Under the pieces are notes generated by a model. That model saw only the letters and a list, made by a program, of their open reading frames with translations, was not told the DNA's origin and searched no databases. From JBLMXQ01 sp050257855 (GTDB taxonomy: Bacteria > Acidobacteriota > Vicinamibacteria > Vicinamibacterales > CAVVIG01), in contig JBLMXQ010000118.1 in the NCBI GenBank assembly GCA_050257855.1, forward strand, positions 4,104 to 68,103: a stretch of DNA of 64,000 bases, read 5' to 3'. Below are positions 31,073 through 39,765 of this stretch, piece after piece (position 1 is the stretch's first letter; each line of letters opens with the position of its first letter). Made by a program: the position numbers and the translations under genes.

Positions 31073-33514
31073 CTACTTCCCTTCGGCGGTCGACGTCGCG
31101 GCGGCGGCCCGCGCCATCTGGAACGCCGGGCTGTTGACGATGCCCAGGACGAAGCGGGAGAAGCGGTAGCCGTCGGCCGCGGCGTCGCGGACGATCGCGC
31201 GGATCGTCGGCTGGTCGTAGTACTCGACGCGGCGGCCGAGCGCGTAGGTCATGAGGTTCTCGGTGAACGTCCGCAGCACGGTTTCCCTGTGCCCGAGCAG
31301 CGCCGCGCGCAGGCCGGCCGGGCCGTCGACCTTCGCGCCGTCGTACATCACGCCGACCGCGTCGACCGGCACCTCGTTGTCCTTGATGCGCCACCGGCCG
31401 GTCGCGTCGAAGTTCTCGAGCGCCAGGCCGATCGGATCGATTACCCGATGGCAGGACGCGCACGCCGGGTTCTTCCGGTGCTCCTCCATGCGCTGCCGCA
31501 CGGACAGGCGCCGGCCGCCCGAGGCGGCCGCCGTCGCGTCGAGCGCGGGCACGTTGGGCGGCGGCGGCGGCGGCGGCGATCCGAGCAGCACCTCCATCAC
31601 CCACTTGCCGCGCATCACGGGCGACGTGCGATCGGCGACCGAGGTCAGCACGAGGATGGCGCCCTTGCCGAGCAGGCCGCGCCGCTCGTCGGGCACGCGC
31701 ACGCGGCGGAACGCGCTTCCGGTGACGTTCGGGATGCCGTAGTGCTTCGCGATGCGCTCGTTGACGAACGTGTCGTCCGCCGTGAGCAGATCCAGGACGC
31801 TGCGGTCCTCCGAGACGATGCTGCCGAAGAACAGCTCGACCTCGCGCTTCAGCGCGTCGGCGAGCGTGCGGTCGTAGTACGGGTAGAGCAGCGCGTCGGG
31901 CACGATCTGATCCAGGTCCTGCAGCCGCAGCCACTGCGCCGCGAAGCGCGTCGACAGCGTTGCGGCGCGCGGGTCGGCCAGCATCCGGCGCACCTGCCGG
32001 TCGAGCACCGCCGGCGTGTGCAGCGTGCCGGCACGCGCGGCCTCGAGCAGCCCGGCATCCGGGCCGTCGTCCCAGAGGAAATACGAGAGGCGCGAGGCGA
32101 GCTCGAGATCGCCGATGCGGTAGACCTCGCCCGGCCGGATGGTCGCCGGCGCCGGCTCGACCCGGAACAGGAACTGCGGGCTGGCGAGAATCACCTCGAG
32201 CGTCGCAGCCACGCCCGATTCGAAATCGCCGTCGCGCCGCGCGGCGTCGTAGAAGCGCATCAGGCGCACCAGGTCGTGCTCGCTCACGCCGCCGCGGAAG
32301 GCCTGCCCCGCGAGGCGCTCGACGATCGAGCGCGCGCAGCTCCGCTCGTCGCCGGGGCCCGTCGGCCGGCAGGTGAAGATCCGGCGCCGGCTCACCGTGT
32401 CGGACACGCCCGTCACGCGGCGCGGCCCGGCGATGCTGAGATCCTTCAGGTGCGGCAGGGTGGTGATGCCGTAGGCGACGCCGATCTGGGTGTCGGCCAG
32501 CGTGCGCTCGATCGGCGCGATCAGATCGATGACCGGACCCTCGAACTTCCGGATGAACGCGGCGCTGACGCGGTGCGGGCCGGCCGTGACGTGGATGGCC
32601 GGCGTCTGCATCTGCAGGCCGGTGCCGGCCTCCGTCATCCTGTCATCGATGGAGACGAGCGCCACGCGCGCGCCGTCGATCGACAGATCGATCCGCTCGT
32701 TCGCCGAAGTCGCGCCGTAGAGCAGCCCGCACGGATTCGCCTGGAGATCGAGCTTGAACACGTAGTCGCCGTCGGCGGGAAAGGTGTGCACGACCGACAG
32801 CCCGCCGCGCGTGCCGAAAGGCGCCCCGTCGACGTGATCGACCTGCGACGCGGTCGGCGGCACGCGATAGGTCGCCTCCGCGGCCGGACTGTCGGGATCG
32901 CCGACCGCGAGCGCCGCGATCCGGCTCGCCGCGCGCAGATAGCCTTCGAGCAGCGTGGCCGAAAAGGTCTGCACGTCGGCGACGTTGTCGAAGCCGTGGC
33001 TGTTCGTGTCCGCCGGCAGGAAGGCGCTGACGTCGACGTCTATCCCCAGGAGATCCTTCACCGCGCGGGCGTACTCGGCGCGGTTCAGCCGCTGGAAGGG
33101 CCGCCAGCCCGGGTTGGGCGCCGGCGCGGCCGCGCGATCGATCGTGGCTTCGAGCCCCTCGGCGAACGCGGTGGTCGTCGCGGCATCAGGATGCTCGCGC
33201 GCGGTCGGCGGCGGCATCATCCCGGCGCGCAGCTTGTGGATCATCTTCTCGGCGAGCTCGGGCTGTTTCGCCGCATCCGCCGGACGGAAATCCTGCAGCG
33301 ACATCCCCCCGGCGCGCCCGTCGTCGTCGTGGCACCCGAGGCAGTACTCGTTGATGACCTTGTCCTGCGCGGCCGGCGAGAGGGGAGCTGGATCGTGCGA
33401 CGGCGCCATGCGAGGCGCCGCGGCGCGTGCGGCCGGCGGCTGCGAGCCGGGAGCGGCCGACGCGGCGAAACCGAGGAGGAGGGTGCCGAGGACCGTGAAG
33501 GCCAGCTGCTTCAT
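31073..33514 (-). CDS. DUF1592-family secreted c-type cytochrome (planctomycete-type), left cassette
   Basis: Protein of 813 residues. Signal peptide MKQLAFTVLGTLLLGFAASAA, an N-terminal heme motif CLGCHDDD near residue 57, then the multi-domain block DUF1587, DUF1592, DUF1588 and DUF1585: FQRLNRAEYARAVKDLLGIDVD, LSYFLWDDGPD, FAAQWLRLQDLD, GLLGKGAILVLTSVADRTSPVMRGKWVMEVLLGSPPPPPPPNVPALD, and a second heme motif CASCHRVIDPIGLALENFD. It is expected to carry two hemes and to act in the periplasm as an oxidoreductase; substrate unknown. It is the first gene of the minus-strand cassette. The paralogue at 33914 diverges from it. Confidence 0.94.
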   Translation of the reverse strand: MKQLAFTVLGTLLLGFAASAAPGSQPPAARAAAPRMAPSHDPAPLSPAAQDKVINEYCLGCHDDDGRAGGMSLQDFRPADAAKQPELAEKMIHKLRAGMMPPPTAREHPDAATTTAFAEGLEATIDRAAAPAPNPGWRPFQRLNRAEYARAVKDLLGIDVDVSAFLPADTNSHGFDNVADVQTFSATLLEGYLRAASRIAALAVGDPDSPAAEATYRVPPTASQVDHVDGAPFGTRGGLSVVHTFPADGDYVFKLDLQANPCGLLYGATSANERIDLSIDGARVALVSIDDRMTEAGTGLQMQTPAIHVTAGPHRVSAAFIRKFEGPVIDLIAPIERTLADTQIGVAYGITTLPHLKDLSIAGPRRVTGVSDTVSRRRIFTCRPTGPGDERSCARSIVERLAGQAFRGGVSEHDLVRLMRFYDAARRDGDFESGVAATLEVILASPQFLFRVEPAPATIRPGEVYRIGDLELASRLSYFLWDDGPDAGLLEAARAGTLHTPAVLDRQVRRMLADPRAATLSTRFAAQWLRLQDLDQIVPDALLYPYYDRTLADALKREVELFFGSIVSEDRSVLDLLTADDTFVNERIAKHYGIPNVTGSAFRRVRVPDERRGLLGKGAILVLTSVADRTSPVMRGKWVMEVLLGSPPPPPPPNVPALDATAAASGGRRLSVRQRMEEHRKNPACASCHRVIDPIGLALENFDATGRWRIKDNEVPVDAVGVMYDGAKVDGPAGLRAALLGHRETVLRTFTENLMTYALGRRVEYYDQPTIRAIVRDAAADGYRFSRFVLGIVNSPAFQMARAAAATSTAEGK

Positions 33515-33558
33515 GCGGTATCTGCGCCGATATCGCTCCCGATTCGAGAGGCGTGCTC

Positions 33559-33564
33559 AGTATA
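33559..33564 (-). promoter_or_regulatory. -10 TATACT of the left cassette
   Basis: TATACT on the minus strand matches five of six consensus bases; a TTCACA lies 15 bases upstream, shorter than the ideal 17. The start codon of the DUF1592 gene at 33514 is about 40 bases downstream of the predicted start. Confidence 0.4.
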
Positions 33565-33782
33565 CGGGAGCCGCGGGCTTGTGAACTCATTCGGATCTTC
33601 AATTCTTTTGTCTCTAATTGTTGACCGGCGGAGACTTTTGTAGATTCTGGCTCCCGCGGCGCGGCCGTCCGGCTGGAGGGTGGTACCGGAGGGCGAGCCG
33701 CGCGCGTCGGGCGTTGGACCTGATGAAACGAAAACAGAACGAAGATGCGCGAATTCTGGCGTCTTTCAGATGGCCACTTTAG

Positions 33783-33813
33783 GTGACAACCGCGGATCCC
33801 TCGTAGTTACAAT
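33783..33813 (+). promoter_or_regulatory. Candidate promoter of the right cassette
   Basis: GTGACA (33783-33788, five of six bases) and TACAAT (33808-33813, five of six) are separated by 19 bases, longer than ideal. The predicted start near 33820 would precede the coding start at 33914 (or 33863). Confidence 0.3.
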
Positions 33814-33913
33814 CGGTTGCCGTCCTGTACAAAAGATTGCTTGTATCTAATCTGAGAGGGTGATGAGATCTGATTCGCACTTCTGGGTGCGACGCTCGGT
33901 GACGGGGGCAGGA

Positions 33914-36496
33914 ATGAAGCGATTCTCGGTCGCGATACTGGGCACGATGATGCTGGGCCTGACTCTGGGCCTGGCTGCCGACACGACGTCGGCGCACAGC
34001 GTGCGCACGGTTTCCAAATCCGCGCCGATGCTGGCCGCGTCGCACGCGACGCAGGTGTCGCATCCGGCGACGGCGCGTACGCGGCGGGCGTCGAAGACGC
34101 CGGCGACGGCGGCGCGCGACGAGTCGGCCTATCTCACGCCGAAGCAGCAGGACGACCTCGTCGGGACGTACTGCCTGGGCTGCCACGATTCGTTCGGCAA
34201 GGCGGGCGGGCTCTCGCTCGAAGACCTGAACACGAAGAGTCCCGACGCGCAGACGGCGGAGCTGATGATTCACAAGCTTCGCGCCGACATGATGCCGCCG
34301 TCGATCGCGAAGGTGCAGCCGCCCGAGGCGCTCCGGCAGCAGTTCGCCGCGACGCTCGAGCACGAGGTCGACGCGAAGGCGGCCGCCAACCCGAATCCGG
34401 GGCACCGCACGTTCCAGCGGCTCAACCGCGCGGAGTACGCGCGGGCGGTCAAGGACCTGCTCGGAATCGACGTCGACGTCAGCGAGTTCCTGCCGCCCGA
34501 CACGATGAGCGCCGGGTTCGACAACATCGCGGACGCGCAGGCGTTCTCGCCGACGCTGCTCGACGGCTACCTGCGCGCGGCGACGAAGATCTCGACCCTG
34601 GCCGTCGGCGATCGCAACGCGACGCCGGGCGAGGTCACCTACAAGGTTCCACGCGACGAATCGCAGCTCCAGCACGTGGACGGCGCGCCGTGGGGGACGC
34701 GCGGCGGCGTCTCGGTCGTCAACATCTTCCCGGCCGACGGCGACTACACGTTCACCGCGCTCCTGCACGGCGTCCCGACCGGCGAGCTGTACGGCAGCAC
34801 GACGCGCGGCGAGAAGCTCGAGATCTCCATCAACGGCGAGCGCGTCGCCCTGCTCGACATCGATCACAAGATGAGCGAGACCGACAAGAACGGGCTGAAC
34901 CTGCGCACGCCGCCGATTCACGTCCAGGCGGGCCCGCAGCGGGTCTCGGCGTCGTTCCTGCGGCACTTCGACGGTCCGGTCGACGACCTGCTCGCGCCGA
35001 TCGACTACACGCTGGCCGACACGCAGATCGGCGACGGCTTCGGCGTGACGACGCTGCCGCACCTGCGCCGGCTCGCGATCACGGGGCCCTTCCGCGTGAC
35101 CGGCGTGTCCGACACGATCAGCCGTCAGCGAATCTTCATCTGCCGCCCGACGTCGCCGGACGAAGAAGGGGCGTGCGCCCAGAAGATCATCCAGAACATC
35201 GCGGCCAAGGCGTATCGCGGGCCGGTCAACGAGAAGGAAGTCGACGATCTGCTGCACTTCTACGATCAGGGGCGGCAGAGCAGCGGGAACTTCGAGTCGG
35301 GCGTCAAGCTGGCGCTGCAGGCGATGCTCGCCAGCCCGCGGTTCCTCTTCCGTCTCGAGCCGGCGCCCGCGACGCTGCGCGCGGCGACCTACCGCATCGG
35401 CGATCTCGAGCTGGCCAACCGCCTCTCCTACTTCCTGTGGGACGACGGGCCGGACAAGGAGCTGATCCGGCTCGCCGAGAAGGGTACGCTCCACACGCCG
35501 GCGGTGCTCGACGGTCAGGTCGAGCGGATGCTGAAGGATCCGCGCTCGATGGCGCTGTCGACCCGCTTCGCCGCGCAGTGGCTGCGGCTGCAGGACATCG
35601 ACAAGATCAAGCCGGACGCCCTGCAGTTCCCGTCCTACGACTACAGTCTGGCCCAGGCCTACAAGAAGGAGACGGAGCTCTTCTTCAACAGCATCGTCCA
35701 GGACGATCGCAACGTGCTCGACCTGCTGTCCGCGAACTACACGTTCCTGAACGAGCGGCTTGCGCGGCACTACGGCATCCCGAACGTCGCCGGCGACGAA
35801 TTCCGGCGCGTGACGCTGCCGCCGTCGATGGACTACCGGCGCGGCCTGCTCGGCCAGGGCAGCATCCTGATGCTGACCTCGGTGGCGAACCGCACGTCGC
35901 CGGTGCAGCGCGGCAAGTGGGTCATGGAAGTGCTGCTCAACTCGCCGCCGCCGCCGCCGCCGCCGAACGTGCCGGCGCTCGACGACGAGGCCGCCGTGAA
36001 GGGCGGCAAGCCGCTCTCGGTGCGCGAGCGGATGGAGGAGCACCGGAAGAACCCGATGTGCGCGTCGTGCCACCGCGTGATCGATCCGCTCGGCCTGGCG
36101 CTCGAGAACTTCGACGTCACCGGCGCGTACCGGATCAAGGACAACGGCGTGCCGGTGGACGCGAAGGGCGTGCTGTACGACGGCGAGTCGATCGACGGGC
36201 CGCAGGGCCTGCGCGGCGCGCTGCTGAAGCACTCCACGACCGTGCTGCGCACGTTCACCGACTACCTGATGGCGTACGCGCTCGGCCGCCGCGTCGAGTA
36301 CTACGACCAGCCGACGGTGCGTGCCATCATCAGCGCCGCGGCGAAGAACGACTATCGGTTCTCGAGCTTCGTGAAGGGCATCGTCAGCAGCCCGGCGTTC
36401 CAGATGAGCAAGGCGGAGCCGGTTCGCACCACCGACGCGGTGGCGAAGAACGATGGGCAATCGAACGCACGTCCCGAGAAGGGATCGAGGAGGTAG
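33914..36496 (+). CDS. DUF1592-family secreted c-type cytochrome (planctomycete-type), right cassette
   Basis: Protein of 860 residues, paralogue of the divergent gene ending at 31073. Signal peptide MKRFSVAILGTMMLGLTLGLAA aligns with that of the paralogue and decides the start at 33914; a GTG/ATG pair at 33860/33863 with GAGAGGG upstream is the alternative. It carries heme motif CLGCHDSFGKAGG, the DUF1587/1592/1588/1585 blocks (FQRLNRAEYARAVKDLLGIDVD, LSYFLWDDGPD, FAAQWLRLQDID, VLLNSPPPPPPPNVPALD), and the second heme motif CASCHRVIDPLGLALENFD. An N-terminal Thr/Ala/Arg-rich linker precedes the first heme and is longer than in the paralogue. Periplasmic; substrate unknown. Confidence 0.93.
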   Translation: MKRFSVAILGTMMLGLTLGLAADTTSAHSVRTVSKSAPMLAASHATQVSHPATARTRRASKTPATAARDESAYLTPKQQDDLVGTYCLGCHDSFGKAGGLSLEDLNTKSPDAQTAELMIHKLRADMMPPSIAKVQPPEALRQQFAATLEHEVDAKAAANPNPGHRTFQRLNRAEYARAVKDLLGIDVDVSEFLPPDTMSAGFDNIADAQAFSPTLLDGYLRAATKISTLAVGDRNATPGEVTYKVPRDESQLQHVDGAPWGTRGGVSVVNIFPADGDYTFTALLHGVPTGELYGSTTRGEKLEISINGERVALLDIDHKMSETDKNGLNLRTPPIHVQAGPQRVSASFLRHFDGPVDDLLAPIDYTLADTQIGDGFGVTTLPHLRRLAITGPFRVTGVSDTISRQRIFICRPTSPDEEGACAQKIIQNIAAKAYRGPVNEKEVDDLLHFYDQGRQSSGNFESGVKLALQAMLASPRFLFRLEPAPATLRAATYRIGDLELANRLSYFLWDDGPDKELIRLAEKGTLHTPAVLDGQVERMLKDPRSMALSTRFAAQWLRLQDIDKIKPDALQFPSYDYSLAQAYKKETELFFNSIVQDDRNVLDLLSANYTFLNERLARHYGIPNVAGDEFRRVTLPPSMDYRRGLLGQGSILMLTSVANRTSPVQRGKWVMEVLLNSPPPPPPPNVPALDDEAAVKGGKPLSVRERMEEHRKNPMCASCHRVIDPLGLALENFDVTGAYRIKDNGVPVDAKGVLYDGESIDGPQGLRGALLKHSTTVLRTFTDYLMAYALGRRVEYYDQPTVRAIISAAAKNDYRFSSFVKGIVSSPAFQMSKAEPVRTTDAVAKNDGQSNARPEKGSRR

Positions 36497-36505
36497 GGAG
36501 GCGAC

Positions 36506-37933
36506 ATGGAGTTCCTGACCCAGAAGCACATTTCCCGCCGGACCGTCCTGAAGGGTATGGGCGTCACCGTGGCGCTGCCGCTGCTCGAGGGCATGCTGCC
36601 CGCCGGGACGGCGTTCGCCAAGGGGGTGGGCGGGACCGCCGCCTCCGGACGGCGCACGCGGCTCGTCTGCATGGAGATGGTCCACGGGGCCGCCGGCTGC
36701 ACGAAGATCGGGTCGGAGAAGAACCTCTGGGCGCCGGCGGCAACCGGCCATGACTTCGACCTGTCCCCGTCGGTCCTGCGATCGCTGGAGCCGTACAAGG
36801 CCGACCTGACCATCGTCAGCAACACCGACTGCCACAACGCCGAGGCGTTTTCGCCGCCGGAAGTGGGCGGCGATCACTTCCGTTCGAGCGCGGTGTACCT
36901 GACGCAGTGCCATCCGAAGCAGACGCAGGGCTCGGACGTGCACGCGGGAACGTCGCTCGATCAGTACTACGCGCAGCGCTTCGGCCAGGACACGCCGATT
37001 CCGTCGATGCAGCTGTGCATCGAGCCGGTCGACCAGGCCGGCGGCTGCGCCTACGGCTACTCGTGCGTGTACACCGACACCATCAGCTGGTCGTCGCCGA
37101 CCCAGCCGCTGCCGATGATCCGCGATCCGCGCGCCGTCTTCGACCAGCTGTTCGGGATGGGCGCGACGGCGCAGGAGCGGACGCAGATCCGGCGCGCCAA
37201 CAGCAGCATCCTCGACTGGGTCACCGGTCAGGTCGCCGACCTCAAGCGGCAGCTCGGTCCGAGCGACCGCGCGAAGCTGAACGACTACCTCGACGACATC
37301 CGCGAGGTGGAGCGCCGCATCCAGCAGGTCGAGGCGCGCAACAAGAGCGGCGACCAGCGCGAGCTGCCGGCGGCGCCGATCGGCGTGCCCGACTCGTTCC
37401 ACGAGCACGTCCACCTGATGATGGACCTCATCGCCCTGGCGTTCGCCTCCGACGTCACGCGCGTGTTCTCGTTCAAGTTGAGCCGCGACGGGACGGGACG
37501 CTCCTACCCGGGGAGCGGCGTCAGCTCCGGTTTCCACCCGGCGTCGCACCATCAGGAGAAGGAGGAGCGCATCCTGCAGTACGCGAAGATCAACGCGTAC
37601 CACGTCAGCATGGTGCCCTACCTGCTGGAGAAGCTGAAGAGCACGCCGGACGGCGACGGCAACCTGCTCGACAACTCGCTCGTGCTCTACGGCTCGCCGA
37701 TGGCCGACTCGAACGTGCACAACCACAAGCGCTGTCCGCTGTTCCTCGCCGGCCACGCCGGCGGCAAGCTGCACGGCGGCCTGCACATCAAGGCGCCGGA
37801 CGGCACGCCGATGGCCAACACGATGCTGTCCATGCTGCACATGCTGGGTCTCGACGAGCTGCAGACCTTCGGCAACAGCACGGCGCCGATGGACCTGAAC
37901 AACGCCGCGCCGCAGCCGGCGACCACCGCCTGA
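36506..37933 (+). CDS. DUF1552 protein with twin-arginine signal, right cassette
   Basis: Protein of 475 residues, paralogue of the gene at 29682. Tat signal KHISRRTVLKGMGVTVALPLLEGM. Family landmarks are in the same order as in the left copy: HGAAGCTKIG, DCHNAEAFSPPEVGGDHFRSSAVYLT, SMQLCIEP, YSCVYTDTISW, HHQEKEERILQYAKINAYHVSMVPYLLEKLKSTPDGDG, and HNHKRCPLFLAGHAGG. It begins ten bases after the DUF1592 stop, with a GGAGGCGAC ribosome-binding site, so the two should be expressed together. Confidence 0.94.
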   Translation: MEFLTQKHISRRTVLKGMGVTVALPLLEGMLPAGTAFAKGVGGTAASGRRTRLVCMEMVHGAAGCTKIGSEKNLWAPAATGHDFDLSPSVLRSLEPYKADLTIVSNTDCHNAEAFSPPEVGGDHFRSSAVYLTQCHPKQTQGSDVHAGTSLDQYYAQRFGQDTPIPSMQLCIEPVDQAGGCAYGYSCVYTDTISWSSPTQPLPMIRDPRAVFDQLFGMGATAQERTQIRRANSSILDWVTGQVADLKRQLGPSDRAKLNDYLDDIREVERRIQQVEARNKSGDQRELPAAPIGVPDSFHEHVHLMMDLIALAFASDVTRVFSFKLSRDGTGRSYPGSGVSSGFHPASHHQEKEERILQYAKINAYHVSMVPYLLEKLKSTPDGDGNLLDNSLVLYGSPMADSNVHNHKRCPLFLAGHAGGKLHGGLHIKAPDGTPMANTMLSMLHMLGLDELQTFGNSTAPMDLNNAAPQPATTA

Positions 37934-37944
37934 GGAGCACACGC

Positions 37945-39765
37945 ATGATGCCAAAGCGGTTCACGGTCGGTCTGGCCTCGAGCGTCATCGGAGCGCTCTG
38001 CCTGTCGACGCTCCTCGTCGCGTCGCAGAGCGACACTCCGGTCGCCGACGCCGCGAAGCGCGGCGACGCCGACGCGGTCCGGACGCTCCTCAAGCAGGGC
38101 GCCGACGTCAACGCGGCGCAGGGCGACGGCATGACGGCGCTGCACTGGGCCGCGCTCAACGGCGAAGCCGAGCTGGCCCAGATGCTCATCTACGGCGGCG
38201 CGAACCTCAAGGCGACGACACGGCTCGAGGCGTTCACGCCGCTGCTGATGGCGGCGAAGACCGGGCGGGCGGCAGTCGTCGATCTGCTCCTCAAGGCGGG
38301 GGCCGATCCCAACGCGGCGACCGCCAGCGGGACGACGCCGCTGATGTTCGCGGCCGCGTCGGGCAACCTCGACGCGGTCAACACCCTGCTGGCGCAGCAC
38401 GCCGACGTCAACGCGAAGGAAAGCGCCCGCGGCGAGACCGCGCTCGACTTCGCCGCCGCCTACGGCCGCGCACCCGTGATTCGCGTGCTGACGGCGCATG
38501 GTGCCGACGTTGCGGTCGCGACGAAGGTCGTGGATCTGCACCCGTTCGTGAAGGAAGAGCTGGAACGGTTCGCGCGGTTCCAGCGCGGTTACACCGGCGG
38601 GCCGCCTCCCCGCGACGCGAAGAAGGGCGCCGAGGCGCCGGCCGCCGGCGGCGCGCCGGCGAAGGAAGCCGTGCGCGAGGCGAACGCGCGTCCGGCCGTG
38701 GGCGGCGTCCCGGGCCGGCCGGCTCCGCCCGGGCCGAACCCGGCCAGCCGGATCCCCGGCGTCGATCGCCAGTACATGTACACCGAGCTGGTCGGCACGA
38801 TGGGCGGCCTGACCCCGCTGATGATCGCCGCGCGGCAGGGGAGTCAGGATTCCGTGCAGGCGCTGCTCGATGCCGGTGCCGACATCAATCAGGTAGGCGC
38901 CGGCGACCACACGAGCCCGCTGCTCATCGCCGTCATCAACGGGCACTACGACCTGGCCAAGTACCTCCTCGACCACGGAGCGAATCCGAAGCTGGCGGCC
39001 GACAACGGCGTGGCGCCGCTCTACGCGGTGCTCAACTGCGAGTGGGCGCCGAAGTCGCTCTATCCGCAGCCGCGGGCGTACGAGCAGCAGAAGACTTCGT
39101 ATCTCGACCTGATGTCCGCGCTGCTCGACAAGGGCGCCGACCCGAACGCGCGCATCACCCGGAAGGTCTGGTATTCGGGCTACAACTTCGATCTGTCCGG
39201 CGTGGACGAGACCGGCGCCACGCCGTTCTGGCGCGCTGCCTACGCCGCCGACGTGCAGGCCATGAAGCTGCTGGTCTCGCGCGGCGCGGATCCGAACATC
39301 CCGACGCTGCGAACGCCCGGCCGTCCCCGCACCGGTGACGGCCAGCGCGACGCGAAGGACGTCTCCGGGCTGCCGCCCGTGCCAGTCGGCGGTCCCGGCG
39401 TGCCTCCGCTCGTGGCCGCCGCCGGCGTCGGCTACGGCGAGGGCTTCGCGGCCAACTCGCACCGCCACGCCCCGACCGGCATGCTCGCCGCGGTCAAGTA
39501 CCTCGTCGAGGAGCTGCACGCGGACGTGAATGCCCGCGACCACGACGGCAACACGGCGCTGCACAACGCCGCCGCGCGCGGTGACAACGCGATGGTGCTC
39601 TACCTCGTGTCCAAGGGTGCCGACGTCATGGCGGTCAACCGGGAAGGCAAGACGGTTGCGGACATGGCCAACGGCCCGGTCCAGCGCGTCAACCCGTTCC
39701 CGGAAACCCTCGCCTTGCTCGAGAAGCTCGGTGCCAAGAACAATCACAAGTGCGTGTCGTGCTAG
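37945..39765 (+). CDS. Secreted ankyrin-repeat protein, right cassette
   Basis: Protein of 606 residues, paralogue of the gene at 27934. Signal peptide (MMPKRFTVGLASSVIGALCLSTLLVAS), then ankyrin repeats (GMTALHWAALNGEAELAQMLIYGGA; GDHTSPLLIAVINGHYDLAKYLLDHGA; GNTALHNAAARGDNAMVLYLVSKGA). A Pro/Ala/Gly-rich insert near residues 210-265 stands where the left copy has its charged insert. The last block, LALLEKLGAKNNHKCVSC, ends identically to the left copy. GAGGAG seven bases before the ATG fixes the start. Periplasmic scaffold is the inferred role. Confidence 0.93.
   Translation: MMPKRFTVGLASSVIGALCLSTLLVASQSDTPVADAAKRGDADAVRTLLKQGADVNAAQGDGMTALHWAALNGEAELAQMLIYGGANLKATTRLEAFTPLLMAAKTGRAAVVDLLLKAGADPNAATASGTTPLMFAAASGNLDAVNTLLAQHADVNAKESARGETALDFAAAYGRAPVIRVLTAHGADVAVATKVVDLHPFVKEELERFARFQRGYTGGPPPRDAKKGAEAPAAGGAPAKEAVREANARPAVGGVPGRPAPPGPNPASRIPGVDRQYMYTELVGTMGGLTPLMIAARQGSQDSVQALLDAGADINQVGAGDHTSPLLIAVINGHYDLAKYLLDHGANPKLAADNGVAPLYAVLNCEWAPKSLYPQPRAYEQQKTSYLDLMSALLDKGADPNARITRKVWYSGYNFDLSGVDETGATPFWRAAYAADVQAMKLLVSRGADPNIPTLRTPGRPRTGDGQRDAKDVSGLPPVPVGGPGVPPLVAAAGVGYGEGFAANSHRHAPTGMLAAVKYLVEELHADVNARDHDGNTALHNAAARGDNAMVLYLVSKGADVMAVNREGKTVADMANGPVQRVNPFPETLALLEKLGAKNNHKCVSC

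Larger units (their letters stand above)
33515..33913. other. 399-bp intergenic region between the two divergent cassettes
   Basis: No plausible gene is seen here; long open frames across the right half and the following genes on the minus strand are antisense shadows of the DUF1592 gene. The middle (33590-33650) is distinctly AT-richer than the surroundings. It holds at least one promoter per direction: a minus-strand TATACT at 33559-33564 and a plus-strand TACAAT at 33808-33813. Any regulator binding here could control both cassettes together. Confidence 0.6.

Noticed and set aside
35940..35972. CCG microsatellite in the DUF1592 gene (mirrored near 31560)
   Set aside because: It encodes the polyproline segment conserved in the family and is not an independent repeat element.
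33779..37954. A 1391-residue open frame on the minus strand opposite the right cassette
   Set aside because: It is antisense to the DUF1592 and DUF1552 genes, has Arg/Val/Asp-rich composition typical of a shadow frame in GC-rich DNA, and shows no motifs; the plus-strand genes are clearly homologous to families.
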